A stretch of DNA of 64,000 nt from Paramacrobiotus metropolitanus (GCF_019649055.1 NW_026570433.1:1-64000); one strand, 5' to 3'. Shown: positions 11,613 to 23,166, numbered from the stretch's first letter. Translations and numbers: made by a program. Notes: generated by a model not told the origin, from the letters alone.

Positions 11613-13946
11613 TTACATAGTTTCGTTGTGCGCGGAAGGAGCGCCGCTGTTGTTAGAAAATGTCATTCTGGAAAAACTACTTCTACTATCCGGAAAAGGA
11701 TCTAGTTGCATCTGCTGAGAGAAGAAGCTACGTCCATCTGGCGAAAAGCTGCTTTGAGTCATAACGCTTCCACCGACGCCGAAAGAAAGGTTAGGCATAT
11801 GGGATGCGCCAAAATTGGGAAACGGACTGAATCCACCAGATGCAGGAAAAGCGCTGAATATCGGGAGCATGTTCATTTTCATCTGGGTCAGTTGGCTGTT
11901 GATTCGAGATGTAAATTCGTTGATTGTGGCGTCCATATCGAAGGCATTGTCGCTCCGTGCCCATCCTCTTAATCCAGTGGTCGTTGCGGCATCAGCTAAA
12001 AAAAACCAAGACGATTATACGTGGTGCATATTGAAAATCCTGCGACATATTTCAGAGTTTTTGGAATAATTTTGGCTATTATTTTGCAGTAGATTTTACT
12101 TTTAATCAGTGTGACGGAACTACTATATGAAGATGTCACCTTTAAATGTAGAAGTAGCTAAGGTTGTAGTTTGCTGCACGGAAAGTTCAGTCGTCGCCGT
12201 TGAATTATGTTCCGAATCTTCCAGTTCATTGGTCGTGGTTGATTACGGTACTGGCGATGATCCACGGGGAACAAGTTCTGTAAGTAACAATATGAGACCA
12301 TTTGTAGAAGACAATAATTAAAATTACAGTTTTATTACCCGTGGAAGGGTTTTCCGCCTCTGTTGTGGTGGTGCGTACTGCAGTCGCAAAGGGCAAACGA
12401 GTGGTGCGTTTACTTGTCGTTGTAGAAGGCCGTCGGCTGGTGGCAGCACTGGGAAGGGTGGCTGGTGGCAACACTTGTTTCAAGACGATCTCATGATTTT
12501 TCGCAACTGTTCTTAGCTTTAATGGAGATCTGCCCGGGCAATACGCCCGTCGGATTCGTTCGACATCCAATGGAGGAAGTCGTTTTTGTTGCCCAATCGG
12601 TGCTTTCTCTTGTTTCGGCAGGATAGTGGGTTTCGTTGGGTCTTTAGCAAAGGCGTTCATAGGGTAATGCGTAATGGATTTGTAATCATATGGCAGTCCT
12701 TGCATGTCACCACGATATTTGCCAAATTGTTCCCTGCTAACTGCAATATCGGTCTTGAAGATTTTTAGGCAAAACCTCTTATTGCTCTACGATTCTTACA
12801 TCTGTCTACATTGCTCCAGATGATGGTGACATAGTCATCGCGGTCGCTTCTCGACATCTCGTGAAAGAAGCCCAAAGAATGCATAATCTCGTGTTGAACG
12901 ATGCCGATTTCCGCCAGACATGAGGCCGATAGCTCAATCTTCTGGTCAGCCTCGGTTTGACGCCCGATGTGGGAACTGCATCTGGAGTTCAACGGGGCGC
13001 TAGTTAAAAATTAAAATGACGACTGGCAAATACTCCATTTCGCTTACTGAACGCCACGAACGAAGTGAATAAAGGGATCATCCCCATCTGCATCGGTGCG
13101 ACCGGTGAATCTGATGCAATCGCTGCCGGCTTCTGTGGACAGATTCTGCATGGCATTCAGAATCATAATTTGTTCTGTAAGACCTAAAAATGATGACATG
13201 CTGTAATCAATATAAAAAAATTTGGTTGCCCAACAAGGAAAGCCTGGGAAGCTTCCGCATTTAGGGAAGTGATTCGGTACATGGCACCAAATTCGTGCAC
13301 TTGCGCAACAAGTTCCGTTGTTACACATTCTCAAAAACTCTGAATCGTGAAGCTGCGTTTTCAGTTTTGCTTTTAATTTAAAAGAATAATTTTTAAATTC
13401 TTTAATTTGAAAAGAGGATTGGAGAAAATAGCAGCATCTTCTCAAGTGGTATGCACCGACCCATCTGTATTCACTGAAAAGGTGCAATAGAAAAGTTTGC
13501 TCATAGCGCGCGTTATGGTTTGTGGCGGAAAGATCAGAAAAGCGACACGCTACTGTATCTGGTTACTGTTTGTCAGCGTAAGAACGCACCAAAATTTGGA
13601 CTGATTACGAAAGGTACTCGCCTATCCGGCCAGAGCAGCTCGCTGTCAGTTACGACATCCAGAGCCATTTGCTAACCCTGTGAAACATAGATGGTGATCG
13701 AATGGTAACGCGGTGAACAGGCAAACAAATTATTTTAACAGTATGAATAAAATGAACTTGTGAAAGAAAGATACTTGTACGCGCGGGCAAAATCAAACTG
13801 ATAATAATTCTGCTTGCATACAAAACATCCACACGCAAAATTCTGTAAGCTACCACTGACTCACTGAGTATTACGCTTGTTACGGAATCTGCGTCGATGC
13901 CGGCAATATCCCCCTCAAATAATGTGCTTTTTGATGTCCATTGTGT
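11613..13946 (-). pseudogene. Astacin metalloprotease 1, main part (split by retrotransposon)
   Basis: Exons: second part of exon 2 13946-13875, then 13671-13590, 13183-13048, 12981-12800, 12740-12339, 12277-12140 and 11995-11613. The first part lies at 38805-38597, beyond the LTR element. All phases agree once one 4-bp target copy is removed. The prodomain carries the FEGD aspartate-switch motif and the zinc site HEIMHSLGFFHE is intact. The Met-turn reads SITHY instead of SxMHY, so its methionine is lost. Exon 7 carries an in-frame TAA (12245-12243) inside a Thr-rich linker, and exon 2 another one. The tail is Ser/Phe/Gly-rich without a recognised domain. This M12A protease copy was decaying before the element landed, or has decayed since. 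Confidence 0.85.
13943..13946. repeat. Target-site duplication, left copy (GTGT)
   Basis: GTGT immediately left of the 5' LTR, repeated at 38597-38600 immediately right of the 3' LTR. Removing one copy restores exon 2 of the astacin gene to 125 nt, exactly the exon 2 length in the third astacin gene. Confidence 0.9.
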
Positions 13947-14299
13947 TGTGAGACCGGGATCACTAGCGTTCACGTCAGTGGCGCTAGGCGCTACGCCTTT
14001 GGATTATGGCCTGTGTTGTGTCTCGCTTCTGATTGGCTTGTGTTTTGTTAGTGGGCGCGGCATAGCACGTGCTGCACAGCGTTGCACGCTGTTGAATGGG
14101 CTCCACGCTTTACGATCGAGCTGCGCCGATCAGTGTTGATTTTCTGTTGTCGGAATTTTCAATATTATTAAAAGTCAGCGATTACGGTGCGACGTTTTGT
14201 GTTTCCGCATAGCTCGCGACCCAGATCGTGTCGCTCACTCCACGGGATAGATTCCGTTTCTGTCTCCGTCTGTGGATCCATTCTGGATCTACCATTAGA
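13947..14299 (+). repeat. 5' LTR
   Basis: 353 bp, starting TGTGAGACCGGGATCACTAG and ending CCATTAGA, so the 3' end is not the canonical CA. It matches the 3' LTR without a difference that I could find, which implies a very recent insertion or recent conversion. Promoter and polyadenylation signals are expected here; AATATTATTAAAA near 14162 is the only A/T-rich block. Confidence 0.95.
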
Positions 14300-14316
14300 T
14301 GGTAGCAGAGCCGACA
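14300..14316 (+). promoter_or_regulatory. Primer binding site, tRNA-iMet
   Basis: TGGTAGCAGAG directly follows the 5' LTR. Its first 11 bases are complementary to the 3' end of metazoan initiator-Met tRNA including CCA. It sets the 3' boundary of the 5' LTR at 14299. Confidence 0.8.
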
Positions 14317-14474
14317 GCGGTTCTCTGAATTTGATTTGATTTGTGTCAGGCAAAGTTGGCCTGTTATCTGATGTGAAACCCGACCAGTAAGGCACAGGTC
14401 TGTACCACAGCAAAGCGCAACACCACAAGCGGTGCAAGTTCCTCATCGGACGTGGATTTCCAGCCTTGTTTTCG

Positions 14475-14619
14475 GTGCAGCGTCTTCAGCGAAGACCTGT
14501 ACTGTTGCAGGGACTGTGCAAGAGTTCAAGAGAGCAGTCGCCAGTGTTCCTCGGTGTAGAGTCTTCAGCGAAGACCTACACTGGTGTCACTGGTACTCGG
14601 CAAGGATTCAGCGAATCCT
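14475..14619 (+). promoter_or_regulatory. Three stem-loops with TTCAGCGAA core in the leader
   Basis: Hairpin 1 (14475-14502) and hairpin 2 (14554-14581) each have a GTCTTC/GAAGAC stem around AGC, extended by six further pairs after a one-base bulge. The flanking pairs differ but compensate (GTGCAG/CTGTAC versus GTGTAG/CTACAC). Hairpin 3 (14603-14619) has a different stem, AGGATTC/GAATCCT, around the same AGC. Their place just after the primer site suggests a packaging or dimerisation signal; that role is inferred. Confidence 0.65.
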
Positions 14620-15177
14620 AAGCCGTGGGGCAGAAGCGCCGAAACGCCGAAAGGGGCGTACGGAAAAGACAGATCAGACTCCGCAAATTGGTGTAGAGCG
14701 TACCACTACTGTTGCTACGGCAGTCAGCCGGCACAGTAACCTATCAAAAGCGTGCGGCACCACCGTTACGGTAAAACCGGCGGCAGCGCGGGAACGGACA
14801 GTGGAGAAGAATCTGGATCATCTGGATCGTTTTCCCGTGGAACGGACGGTTAACAGGTAGAAAACCGTTATTAATTACGAGATTGGTTAGACGGTAAAAT
14901 TGTCAATTTTATTGGTCCGTTCTGAGCTGAGCGTAAAAATAGGCGGAGTTTTGCACACGGCGCGCATGTCTGGCCGTTGACCGTGACGTCAGGCAGATAT
15001 AAATTTTAGAGGAGCAACGTGATTGGTCAGTTATCTGAGCTGTGATTGGTTGAAATTTGAACTGAATGATTTTGCTAGCTGACCAATAGAATGAAGTAAA
15101 CAACCCGAATGGGGATTTTCCGTTGAACTCGAGTCGTAATGGGAAATTTGATTTGAGATGAGATAATTGAGCGGAAA

Positions 15178-15445
15178 AGTGACCTTTAACTTGAATTGAG
15201 TTGAGAAGTGACCTTTTGAGTTGAAACAAAGGAAAAGTGACCTTTGAGTTAATTGAGCTAGAAAGTGACCTTTTAGCTTAAATCGAGTTGAGAAGTGACC
15301 TTTTGAGTTGAGACAAAGGAAAAGTGACCTTTGATTAAAATTGAGCTGGAAAGTGACCTTTTAACCAGTTAGTACTGAGTTGAGACGAGCAGGAAAGTGA
15401 CCTTTGAGATCAGAAGTTGACCTTTGACATCGGAAAGTGACCTTT
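15178..15445 (+). repeat. 29-bp-spaced TGACCTTT array in leader
   Basis: TGACCTTT starts at 15180, 15209, 15238, 15266, 15296, 15325 and 15354 (spacing 28-30 bp), then 15398, 15418 and 15438. A higher-order unit of about 87 bp (GAGTTGAGAAGTGACCTTTT-type) is repeated about twice. Further copies follow to 15960, all in this orientation. There is no coding frame. The rest of 14620-15790 is leader without another recognised feature. Confidence 0.85.
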
Positions 15446-15809
15446 ACCGAAAGTTAACTTCCGATCTGAATTGACGAACGGTGACCTTTATCGAAGCGAA
15501 ATTGAACTGAATAGTGGTACAGCGATATCAGCAGCTGTAGGATTTCATTCACTAACGTGTTTGGAACCGTAAAAGCCGTTTCGAAGTTTTGTCCGAAAGT
15601 GACCTTTTAGGGCAAACCTCTCGAACTTTTTCCGAAAAAAGTGACCTTTATAAGGGACTTAGTCGAAATTTTTCAATCGAAAAGTGACCTTTACAAAAGG
15701 ACTTAGAAAAATTTCGAAGTACGAAGTGACCTTTAGGACAACTGAATAAACCATACAATAACGTGTGTGTGAGAACAATTGGCAGGAGCGTCCAAGTTAT
15801 CCGATCAAC

Positions 15810-18024
15810 ATGGACAAAGAGGAACCGACATCCACTAGCAGTCAGGGAAGCAGGAGCTCCCGGGGATCACAACAAGGCACAGTTGATCCTCATAAGAAGG
15901 AATACAAGTCGCTCGCGCGTCCAGTCGGACATGATAGACAGACCCGAGCGGCTGTGACCTTTGCAAGAAAGGACAGCAAAGGCAGTGATAACACATACCA
16001 AGTGGCGCTTGGAGCTATACAGAACGAAGAGAGCTCCAGCGGTGACGGAAAGGAAACTCCCGCGTCTACGGCGGGAGGCAATCCGATGAACCAGATAAAG
16101 GTCACCGGGGAGGAAAAACCCACAGAAAGGGGAGCGGAACCAGTTGGTACATCACAGTCGGATGCCACCACTGGCGGAATGAATGAGCAGGATACAAATG
16201 TGAACCTGGCTCAAGGGAAAATGAACAAGACAAAGGCCACGGAAGAGGAATTGGTTGAATTGGGATTGAGTGACATTTCACTGAATGACAAGGCGGCAGA
16301 AGATGACCTTTGGTCAACTCCAATGGTCTCAGATGAATCGAATGAGTCTTACTTCACGGATGACGAAGCGACGATGAATATGTCCTTTCAAACCGCGATG
16401 AAGGAGGCTGACCGTGCTGAAGGGATAACACCTTTCAAAGATATACCGGAGCACCTAATCGAACGGACACAAACAGGAAGGTCATCAATGTACGACCACC
16501 GTCACCTAACAGTCCACGTCAACTCTGAAGAGACGCGTGAAGGAGTTGGAAGAGGAACTCGAAGCCAAGGAAGGCCTGGTGACGAAAAGGAAACAGGAAT
16601 ATCAAAATCGGATAGGAACTCTGGATGCTCGTATCTATGAACTGGAGCAACAACAGGCCGACTTGGAAAGCGCAGCGGATGAATGGAAGATTAAATACGA
16701 GCGTCAAAGAACTCGCTGAAGAGTTACCTCAAAATGGTAGATGACAGAGAAATGGAAGGTCATCTTGCGGTTAGCGAGTTGAACGAGTATGTCAGAAGAA
16801 TCAGCTGAAAGGTCACGGCACTTAGCCGAATTGAAGGACGAGTGTGACCAGTTGCGTCAAAAGGTCACTGAAGCTGAAACTAAACGGGACGAATACGCGA
16901 CCAAATTCGCAGAGGTCAGCAGTTAACGACATTGCAACGGAGACGTTCAAACTAAGGAATGACCTGAAGCTACGGGAGGAGGCTGTCAGTACTCTGCAAC
17001 TAGAATCAAAGGTCATCAGGAACGGGTGGACGAAGCTGAGAAGTTGCGCAATGATGCAATCAAAGCGATGCGAGAGGCAAGAGACATCACAGCTACTGAA
17101 GGAGAACGCCTGAAAGAAGAAATCAAAAGGTCAACCAGGAGAATGAAAAGGTCACAGAAGACATTGAAAAGGTCACTAAGGAAGGACTCAAATGGCAGAA
17201 GGAAGCACGGCGACTGGACATAATGGTCACAACATTGGAGCTGAAGGACAAAGAGTGGCAACAACAGGTCGCTCAAAAGAGTCAGGAGATTGCAAAGCTG
17301 AACACTGACCTCGTCGAGATGACCACCACAGCATTGGCAAAAGATGATGAGTTGATCGCAATCAAGGATCAGCTGAGATCAGCCGCTGGGCAGTATCAGC
17401 AACTCGAAAATGAAACGAGTGAGCTGGTCGAGCACATCAAAAAGATGGAACAGGAAAATGAAAAGGTCACCCAGCAGGAGTCTTTTAAACTGCAGGAACA
17501 CTTACGAAAGGTCAACCTGGAAAATTCTGATCTAAAGAGAGAAAGAGAAGAACTTCAACTGAGAACTAAACGATTGGAAGATGAGAACAAGGCGCTCCAG
17601 GCGTCTAACAAGCACAAAGATGAACAACTCCTACAATACGGAGTTAAAACGGCAACAGTGGAGTCCCCCCCGCCCAGTTACAGCAAGGCGCATGAAACGG
17701 GCACGGGCAAAAGCTTCCACTTTGAGATGCCGCTACGAACCGGCACCGGTAAGGGGAGTGTTAAAAATGAAAGAGATGGCGAAAAGGTCAAAGACGACAA
17801 AGAGCCACCTTCGGAAAGTTACCCGCATATGAGTCGAGGTGATCCTTCACAATTTCCCCCGCACATTGAAACGAATGTGTTTATCGACGAAGGACGACGA
17901 GACAGACCCCCCAGCCGGCAGGAACGTCCAAGGAAGTCTCGTTATGGGAAGGCGCAACGAACTCACAATGATGAGAGTAGCGAAGAAGACGAGACCAGAG
18001 AGCAGCCAACACAGCGGTACAATT
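15810..18024 (+). CDS. Pre-gag ORF: long coiled-coil protein, frameshifted
   Basis: The protein starts MDKEEPTSTSSQGSRSSRGS. Its first about 240 codons are Ser/Thr/acidic-rich. From about 16530 to 17640 all the convincing sequence is heptad-like coiled coil (Glu, Lys, Gln, Leu rich), but it moves between frames near 16530, 16725, 16920, 17030 and 17220. The last long open part, 17223-18026, ends in a Pro/Arg/Glu-rich tail. It reads as one protein of about 730 residues broken by several one-base shifts. No enzyme motif is seen; a structural or scaffold role is a guess. Ty3/Gypsy elements normally have nothing here. AAAGGTCA motifs fall in it in all three frames. Confidence 0.6.
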
Positions 18025-18062
18025 AACAAAGGCACTCAATTCGATGGCTCGGAAAACACCTC

Positions 18063-19560
18063 ATGACCTTTGACGGCAGCCGCGACACTGTGAGTGGATG
18101 GACACGGTTGGTAAAAGAAACCCAAAGGACGTACCAGCTGACGGACGACCAAATTATGATTGAGATTGCTAGTGCGGTGAAAGGTCCTGCTAAAACTTGG
18201 TTTGAAGGCGAAAAGACATCGCAGCAGAAGACGGAATTGAATATTCAATAACTGAATGGATGGAGAAATTCAAAGATGAATATGGCGATAGAGACGAAGA
18301 AGTCTTAGGCTTACGTGAGGCCTATGCAAGGAAATTCGAACTCGGGAAAGAATCGCTTGATCAGTATTACCAGGCGATGATGCGATTTAAAGCAAAACGG
18401 ATCATCACAGAGAAACAAGCTGTGGGTTTCCTAATTGAAGGATGTAGAGGGGATAACGAACTCTACAAGGCATTGCGCATACAGAAGTGCAAGACGCCAA
18501 CAGACGTGAAAGACTTCTTCCGACATTGGGCCACTGGCGAAGAGAAATACAAGGCGCCAAAAGGTCAACGCACCCAGGATTACGCGACGATCCGCCAAGG
18601 TCAAGTTGAAAACGTGCCGCAACAGAGAATGGCAGCTGCGCCAGCCCAGCAGCCGGTTGAGTACCGCGTGGAGACTCCGGTCAGAGAGGTCACCGAAAAG
18701 GTGACCTTTATCGACAGTCAGACGGGGCAACCGATAACATACGCGATGGTGGCGGCGATACAGGCAGCAGCTCAAGTGAGACCAGTAGCCCAGAATGTGG
18801 CTCCACAGAATGTGGCTCCACAGAATGTGGCCCCACCTGCACCACAGAATATGGTCCCCATGAATGTCGGGTTACCACAACAAGGAGGGGGTAACGGTAA
18901 CTTTGGCGGAAATGGATATGGGAATGGAAACTGGAATGGAGGCCAAGGAAACTTTCAGAATCAAGGTCAAGGTCAAGGCAACTTTCAGCCAAATAGAGGA
19001 AACCAGAACTACCAGCAGAATCAAGGGTCACGGACAGAATTCAAGTTCCAAATGATTGACGGATGGGTGGCGAACAACGTTCAGATGTGCCAATACTGTA
19101 TGTATGGCAACCACCAGACCCAGGGATGCAAATTCGCCAACACACCACCGGAACAGAACCCAAACCTGTTTGCCTTCAACGAGTGGCAACGACTGCGCGG
19201 GCTCGGTGGTTGGCGCCAAGCGGTCGCAAATGGATATGACCTGATTACGCAATGGTACCAGGCGAAAGCGAACTTCCAGAATCAGCAAGGTAACGGAAAC
19301 TATGGAAATGGAAATGGGGCGGCCAAGGCGGCGGCTATCGCGGCGGTGGCTTCGGTCGCGGCGGCTTCAGAGGAAGAAACAGAGGCTTTGGCCGCGGAAA
19401 CTTCAGGGGAGGCCAGAACAATGGCGGCGGCCAAGGAAACTACCAACAGGGTGGTGGCCAGCCAAACGGAGGTGGCCCGGTGAACGAGCAAACACAAGGA
19501 CATGTGCAGGGCGCGCAACAAGGTGGAGCGCCGGTTCAGGGAAACGGGCAAGATCAGTAG
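18063..19560 (+). CDS. Gag: capsid plus CCHC zinc knuckle, frameshifted
   Basis: The N-terminal half has the Ty3/Gypsy capsid pattern: FDGSRDTVSGW, then a GPAKTWFEG segment and an ESLDQYYQAM segment. A one-base shift near 18250 separates the first 60 codons from the rest. After a Gln/Asn/Gly-rich linker with three tandem APQNV repeats, a CCHC knuckle (CQYCMYGNHQTQGC) is encoded at 19088-19129. A second shift near 19315, in a G run, moves the frame to an RGG-rich tail that stops at 19558-19560. Gag would form the particle and bind RNA. Both shifts lie in otherwise well-kept sequence, so sequencing error is a serious alternative to real decay. Confidence 0.8.
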
Positions 19561-19599
19561 GCACCGGTGAGCCTACTGATCGACCCGACCCTAAACCAC

Positions 19600-20951
19600 C
19601 GGATAAAAGGGAAAGGTCACCACTGCAGAATGGTACTGCAGTGAACGTGACCACTGCGACGGCTATATGGATGCCGTCAGCGAAAAAGCAAAGTGGACCG
19701 GCTATATGGATGCCGCAACCACAAGGAACGGCTAGATGGATGCCGCCACAGCAAAGAGAAACGGCTATATGGATGCCGTCATCACAAAAAGGAAATGGAG
19801 CGGCTATAGGGATGCCGTCACAGCAGCAGAATCAAAGGTCACCGCAGAATGGTACTGCGAGTGGAAATGTTCAAGTGGACAAAAGGTCACCGCAGAATGG
19901 TACTGCGAGTGGAAACGCGCAACGGGACCAAAGGTCACCGCAGAATGGTACTGCGAGTGGAAATTGTCGTGACGGTAGCGCGACACTGCGAACAGCGCAG
20001 CAAAATGAAAGGTCACCGTATTGCAGCGAAGAAGTGTTAGCGCAACGACGCGCACAACGAAATGCAAAGATTCGCCAGGCGCTACTGAATCAAAGGTCAC
20101 CACCGCAGAATGATACTGCAAGTGGAAACGGATGTCAAAAGACAAAATGTAATTGCGAACCAGTAGAAGTGGATGAGGAGCAACATGCGAAATTTCGCAA
20201 ATATCTGGCAGAGAAGGAGCCACGTTGCAGCTGCCACGTAACGGGGACAGGATATACGGAAACAGACATCCGACCCAGATTTTGCAGTTGCTTGGAAGAA
20301 GAAAGGTCACCTTCCGTAGGAAAAGTCCAAGTGAAAGGTCAAGGTGCAAGTGCGAACGCTAAAAGTCACGACGACAGCGTCATGTTGAAAGGTCAAGAAA
20401 CAGACTTGACACTGCGAACAGCGCAGCAAAAGAATAAGGAAATGGCACAAAATTCCGACGACTCACTTGTGGACGCAGTAACACTACAACAGAAAGAGAA
20501 GTGGCAAAAAGTGGCCTACAGACCGAACGGCAATCACGGGATGTGGGTACCCGTGACACCAAAAGCGAAACAGAAAGCGCGAATGTCACAAGAGGACTAC
20601 TGGGACATGCAACAGTTGCGAACGCAATGTGAAAGAAAGCGACTGGAAGAGTTGGTTACCGGGAAACCAGCGCAAGGGTCATCGAACCCAGTCCCAGTAT
20701 TCAATCCAGAGGAATATAAGAAGACATCTGCTGACTGGAATCATTCACGTAATGCTCCACCACAGGATAAACCGCCGAATTATGGAGAAAAAGTCCCCAT
20801 ACAAAAGCTGACAGGTGGCGGATTTGTCATGAAGCGCAACGAAAGGTCACAGGACTTAGCGCAAAATGAACAAAAGGACGGTCAAATGAAATGGCGCAAA
20901 CGAAACAGAGTAACGCAGTTGAAAGGTCACGGGACTTATCGGAGGCGCTGA
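19600..20951 (+). CDS. Repeat-rich ORF between gag and protease
   Basis: An open frame continues to 20951. It encodes about five AIWMP-type repeats, then four copies of RSPQNGTASGN (about 19830-19970 and 20095-20130), then a Cys-containing stretch (CNCEPV, CSCHVTG, CSCLEEE) and a Lys/Gln-rich end. The RSP in each repeat is the translation of AAAGGTCACC in one frame. Because the 45-bp repeat has no stop in any frame, it reads through as different peptides in the other two. No known domain was recognised. It may be part of a long Gag-Pol precursor. The start is uncertain. Confidence 0.5.
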
Positions 20952-20991
20952 AAAGGATGCCAATGACAAGTCACCAGCCCGAACAGACGGA

Positions 20992-23166
20992 ATGTCTTCA
21001 CAAATTGATCAGACGAAAACGAACAATGAAGTCTCCGCGAAGGTGATCGAATGGATGACCGAAAAAGGATATGACATGGTTACATATGAAAGGTCACCAG
21101 ATGAGATGAAAGATAGCGAAGAAGACGAATTGAAGCGAGCTGACCAAATAACAAGCGAAGTCATTCAGAAGCTGAGAGATAAGCGAAATGAAAACCGTAA
21201 AGAGGAATTGATCCATCAGACGATAAATGAAGTGACTAAAGGTCACATGAAGAGCACAAAAGCAAATGAGCAAGTGCAGAACGTGGAAAAGGTCATCGGT
21301 GATAAAATGGCTACAGAGAAGCAAACAAATAAAGAAAAGCCGCGAAAATATTACGACGTTCGGACCAACGTTCCACATAGGATTGATAAGCTGAGCGAGA
21401 TACTGAAAGGTCATAGCACTCCAGCAAAAGGACAAGTGCTTTCCGATATGGATCCGGGACCAGTATCGCTCATCCCTGTGAAATGTAAGATTCACACATT
21501 GAAGATTCAAAACGGAAAATTGCCTAAAAGAATTGAAGCATACACTCACGAAGTGAAAGTGGGAGACATAAAGGTCAACGCAATGTTGGACACCGGCGCT
21601 GAGACGTCGCTGATCAGCAAACCGTTCTGCGAGAAGAATGGACTCCACATGCTCCCATTGCCACCAGATAGACTGGTGAAGATTAACGGAATTAGCGGAA
21701 CGTCAGGATTCCTGGTGACGCACTACTGTGTAGCACCAGTGACCTTACGAAAGAAGACAAGCGAACATTCCTTCTACGTCCGACCGAAGTGTGACGACGT
21801 ACAAGTGTTACTGGGATTCGACTTCTTGGAAAAGAAATTTGTACTGTTGGATAATGAAGGTGAAGAAGAAAAAGAAGATGACCCAAAACCAGTTGCCAAA
21901 GTACAAGTCGGAAAGGTCACCGAACTTGCAAAACAGGAAAGGGCTCAAACTGTTAATAAAGCGCTAATCCCAGTACCAGAGGCACCGGGAAACGAAAAGA
22001 AAAAGATGACGCGAAAAGAATTGTCACCATTTGAGCAGTTGCAAGTAATCCAGCAGGAGATCGAAAAGACATTAAATCGGACCTTGCTGACACAGAAGGG
22101 AAGAGAAAAGGTCATCCCAGTACCAGAGGCACCGGGAATGACAAAAGTGCAGCAGGAAGAAACTATCCCAGTACCAGAGGCACTGGAAACGGAAAAAGAT
22201 AATGGAAATGTCGAAAAAGTTATCCCAGTACCAGAGGCACTGGGAAAGGAAGACAAAAGGTCACCAGCAACTGAGAACTTGGAACGAGAGCGTAATTCGA
22301 ACCTTTTCGAACCACGATCTGCTATCCAAAATGAAAGGCTACCAGATGAAGCCAAAGAGGAAGTAACAGAACGTGATTCTCAAAAGGAACCCTTTTTCGA
22401 ACCACGACCTGCTACCGAAAGGTCACCAACACTTGAAGAGATAATTGCCACACAGAAAGAAGCGGCAGTTACAGCGAAACAATCGCTTGTGCCAGACATG
22501 GAGTGGGCAAAGTCTATCCCAGTACCAGAGGCACTGGAAATAAAGACGGCTAAAGTGGGGAAGGATAAAAAGAGTGAAAGGTTACGAGTTTTGAAACGAA
22601 TAGTTGAAGAGGAGCAGATGTTTACAAGCGAAATCCGCGACAAGGCACTCGAACAATTGAAAGGTCACCGAACAGAAAAAGAACCAGAGGTCATTGAAAT
22701 ATCCTCTGAGGATAAAAGCGTGACTCCAATCGAATGTGAGGAAGATACCACAGTACAGGAACAGGTTAAACCTGAAGCGAGTCAGAGGACATTAACTCCA
22801 GAAGAACGAGCCGGGAGTTGTCACCACGGTTACTTTGAGGATCCGTGCAGGGTGCAACCACAATGGGAATGCGCGGAATGTTTTGAAAATGCCTCTCAAG
22901 ATGACCCTTCAGAATGGCCAAGATGTAATACCGCATTAGCAGACCTTAAAGGTCATGCCCAAAAGAAAGCGAAAAGCATCATGCGGACAAACGAAATGTG
23001 GAAACCACACATCGAACGGTATCATTGGAATAGATATCGAACGTGGTTGTCATGTGTGGAAAGTTTTATAATTGGAAGAGGCAGATGGCTAAACCATTGG
23101 TTGCAACGTGTCGGAGAAAGGAATCCAAGATCCTCTCGATCCGGTAGCAACAGAAAAGAGATTTGA
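20992..23166 (+). CDS. Aspartic protease-containing ORF (retropepsin)
   Basis: 724 codons from the ATG at 20992. A retropepsin-like domain lies at about residues 185-290: catalytic Asp-Thr-Gly with MLDTGAETSLIS (DTG codons 21589-21597) and the C-terminal LLGFDFL segment. The protease would process the Gag-Pol polyprotein. Residues 1-180 are charged and helical. After the protease comes a long tail with five IPVPEA repeats and two FEPR(P/S)A repeats, of a kind that recurs near 28070-28460. The tail ends in a short Cys/His/Trp-rich segment. The next ORF overlaps this one in another frame from 23108. Confidence 0.75.
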   Translation: MSSQIDQTKTNNEVSAKVIEWMTEKGYDMVTYERSPDEMKDSEEDELKRADQITSEVIQKLRDKRNENRKEELIHQTINEVTKGHMKSTKANEQVQNVEKVIGDKMATEKQTNKEKPRKYYDVRTNVPHRIDKLSEILKGHSTPAKGQVLSDMDPGPVSLIPVKCKIHTLKIQNGKLPKRIEAYTHEVKVGDIKVNAMLDTGAETSLISKPFCEKNGLHMLPLPPDRLVKINGISGTSGFLVTHYCVAPVTLRKKTSEHSFYVRPKCDDVQVLLGFDFLEKKFVLLDNEGEEEKEDDPKPVAKVQVGKVTELAKQERAQTVNKALIPVPEAPGNEKKKMTRKELSPFEQLQVIQQEIEKTLNRTLLTQKGREKVIPVPEAPGMTKVQQEETIPVPEALETEKDNGNVEKVIPVPEALGKEDKRSPATENLERERNSNLFEPRSAIQNERLPDEAKEEVTERDSQKEPFFEPRPATERSPTLEEIIATQKEAAVTAKQSLVPDMEWAKSIPVPEALEIKTAKVGKDKKSERLRVLKRIVEEEQMFTSEIRDKALEQLKGHRTEKEPEVIEISSEDKSVTPIECEEDTTVQEQVKPEASQRTLTPEERAGSCHHGYFEDPCRVQPQWECAECFENASQDDPSEWPRCNTALADLKGHAQKKAKSIMRTNEMWKPHIERYHWNRYRTWLSCVESFIIGRGRWLNHWLQRVGERNPRSSRSGSNRKEI

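Noticed and set aside
14432-14860. 142-codon frame in the retroelement leader
   Set aside because: It covers the primer-site-proximal hairpins and is better explained as structured leader RNA. There is no family resemblance.
15178-15445. CRISPR-like array
   Set aside because: The spacing is regular, but repeats are only 8-12 bp, the organism is an animal, and the same word is scattered through coding sequence. It is a motif array, not CRISPR.
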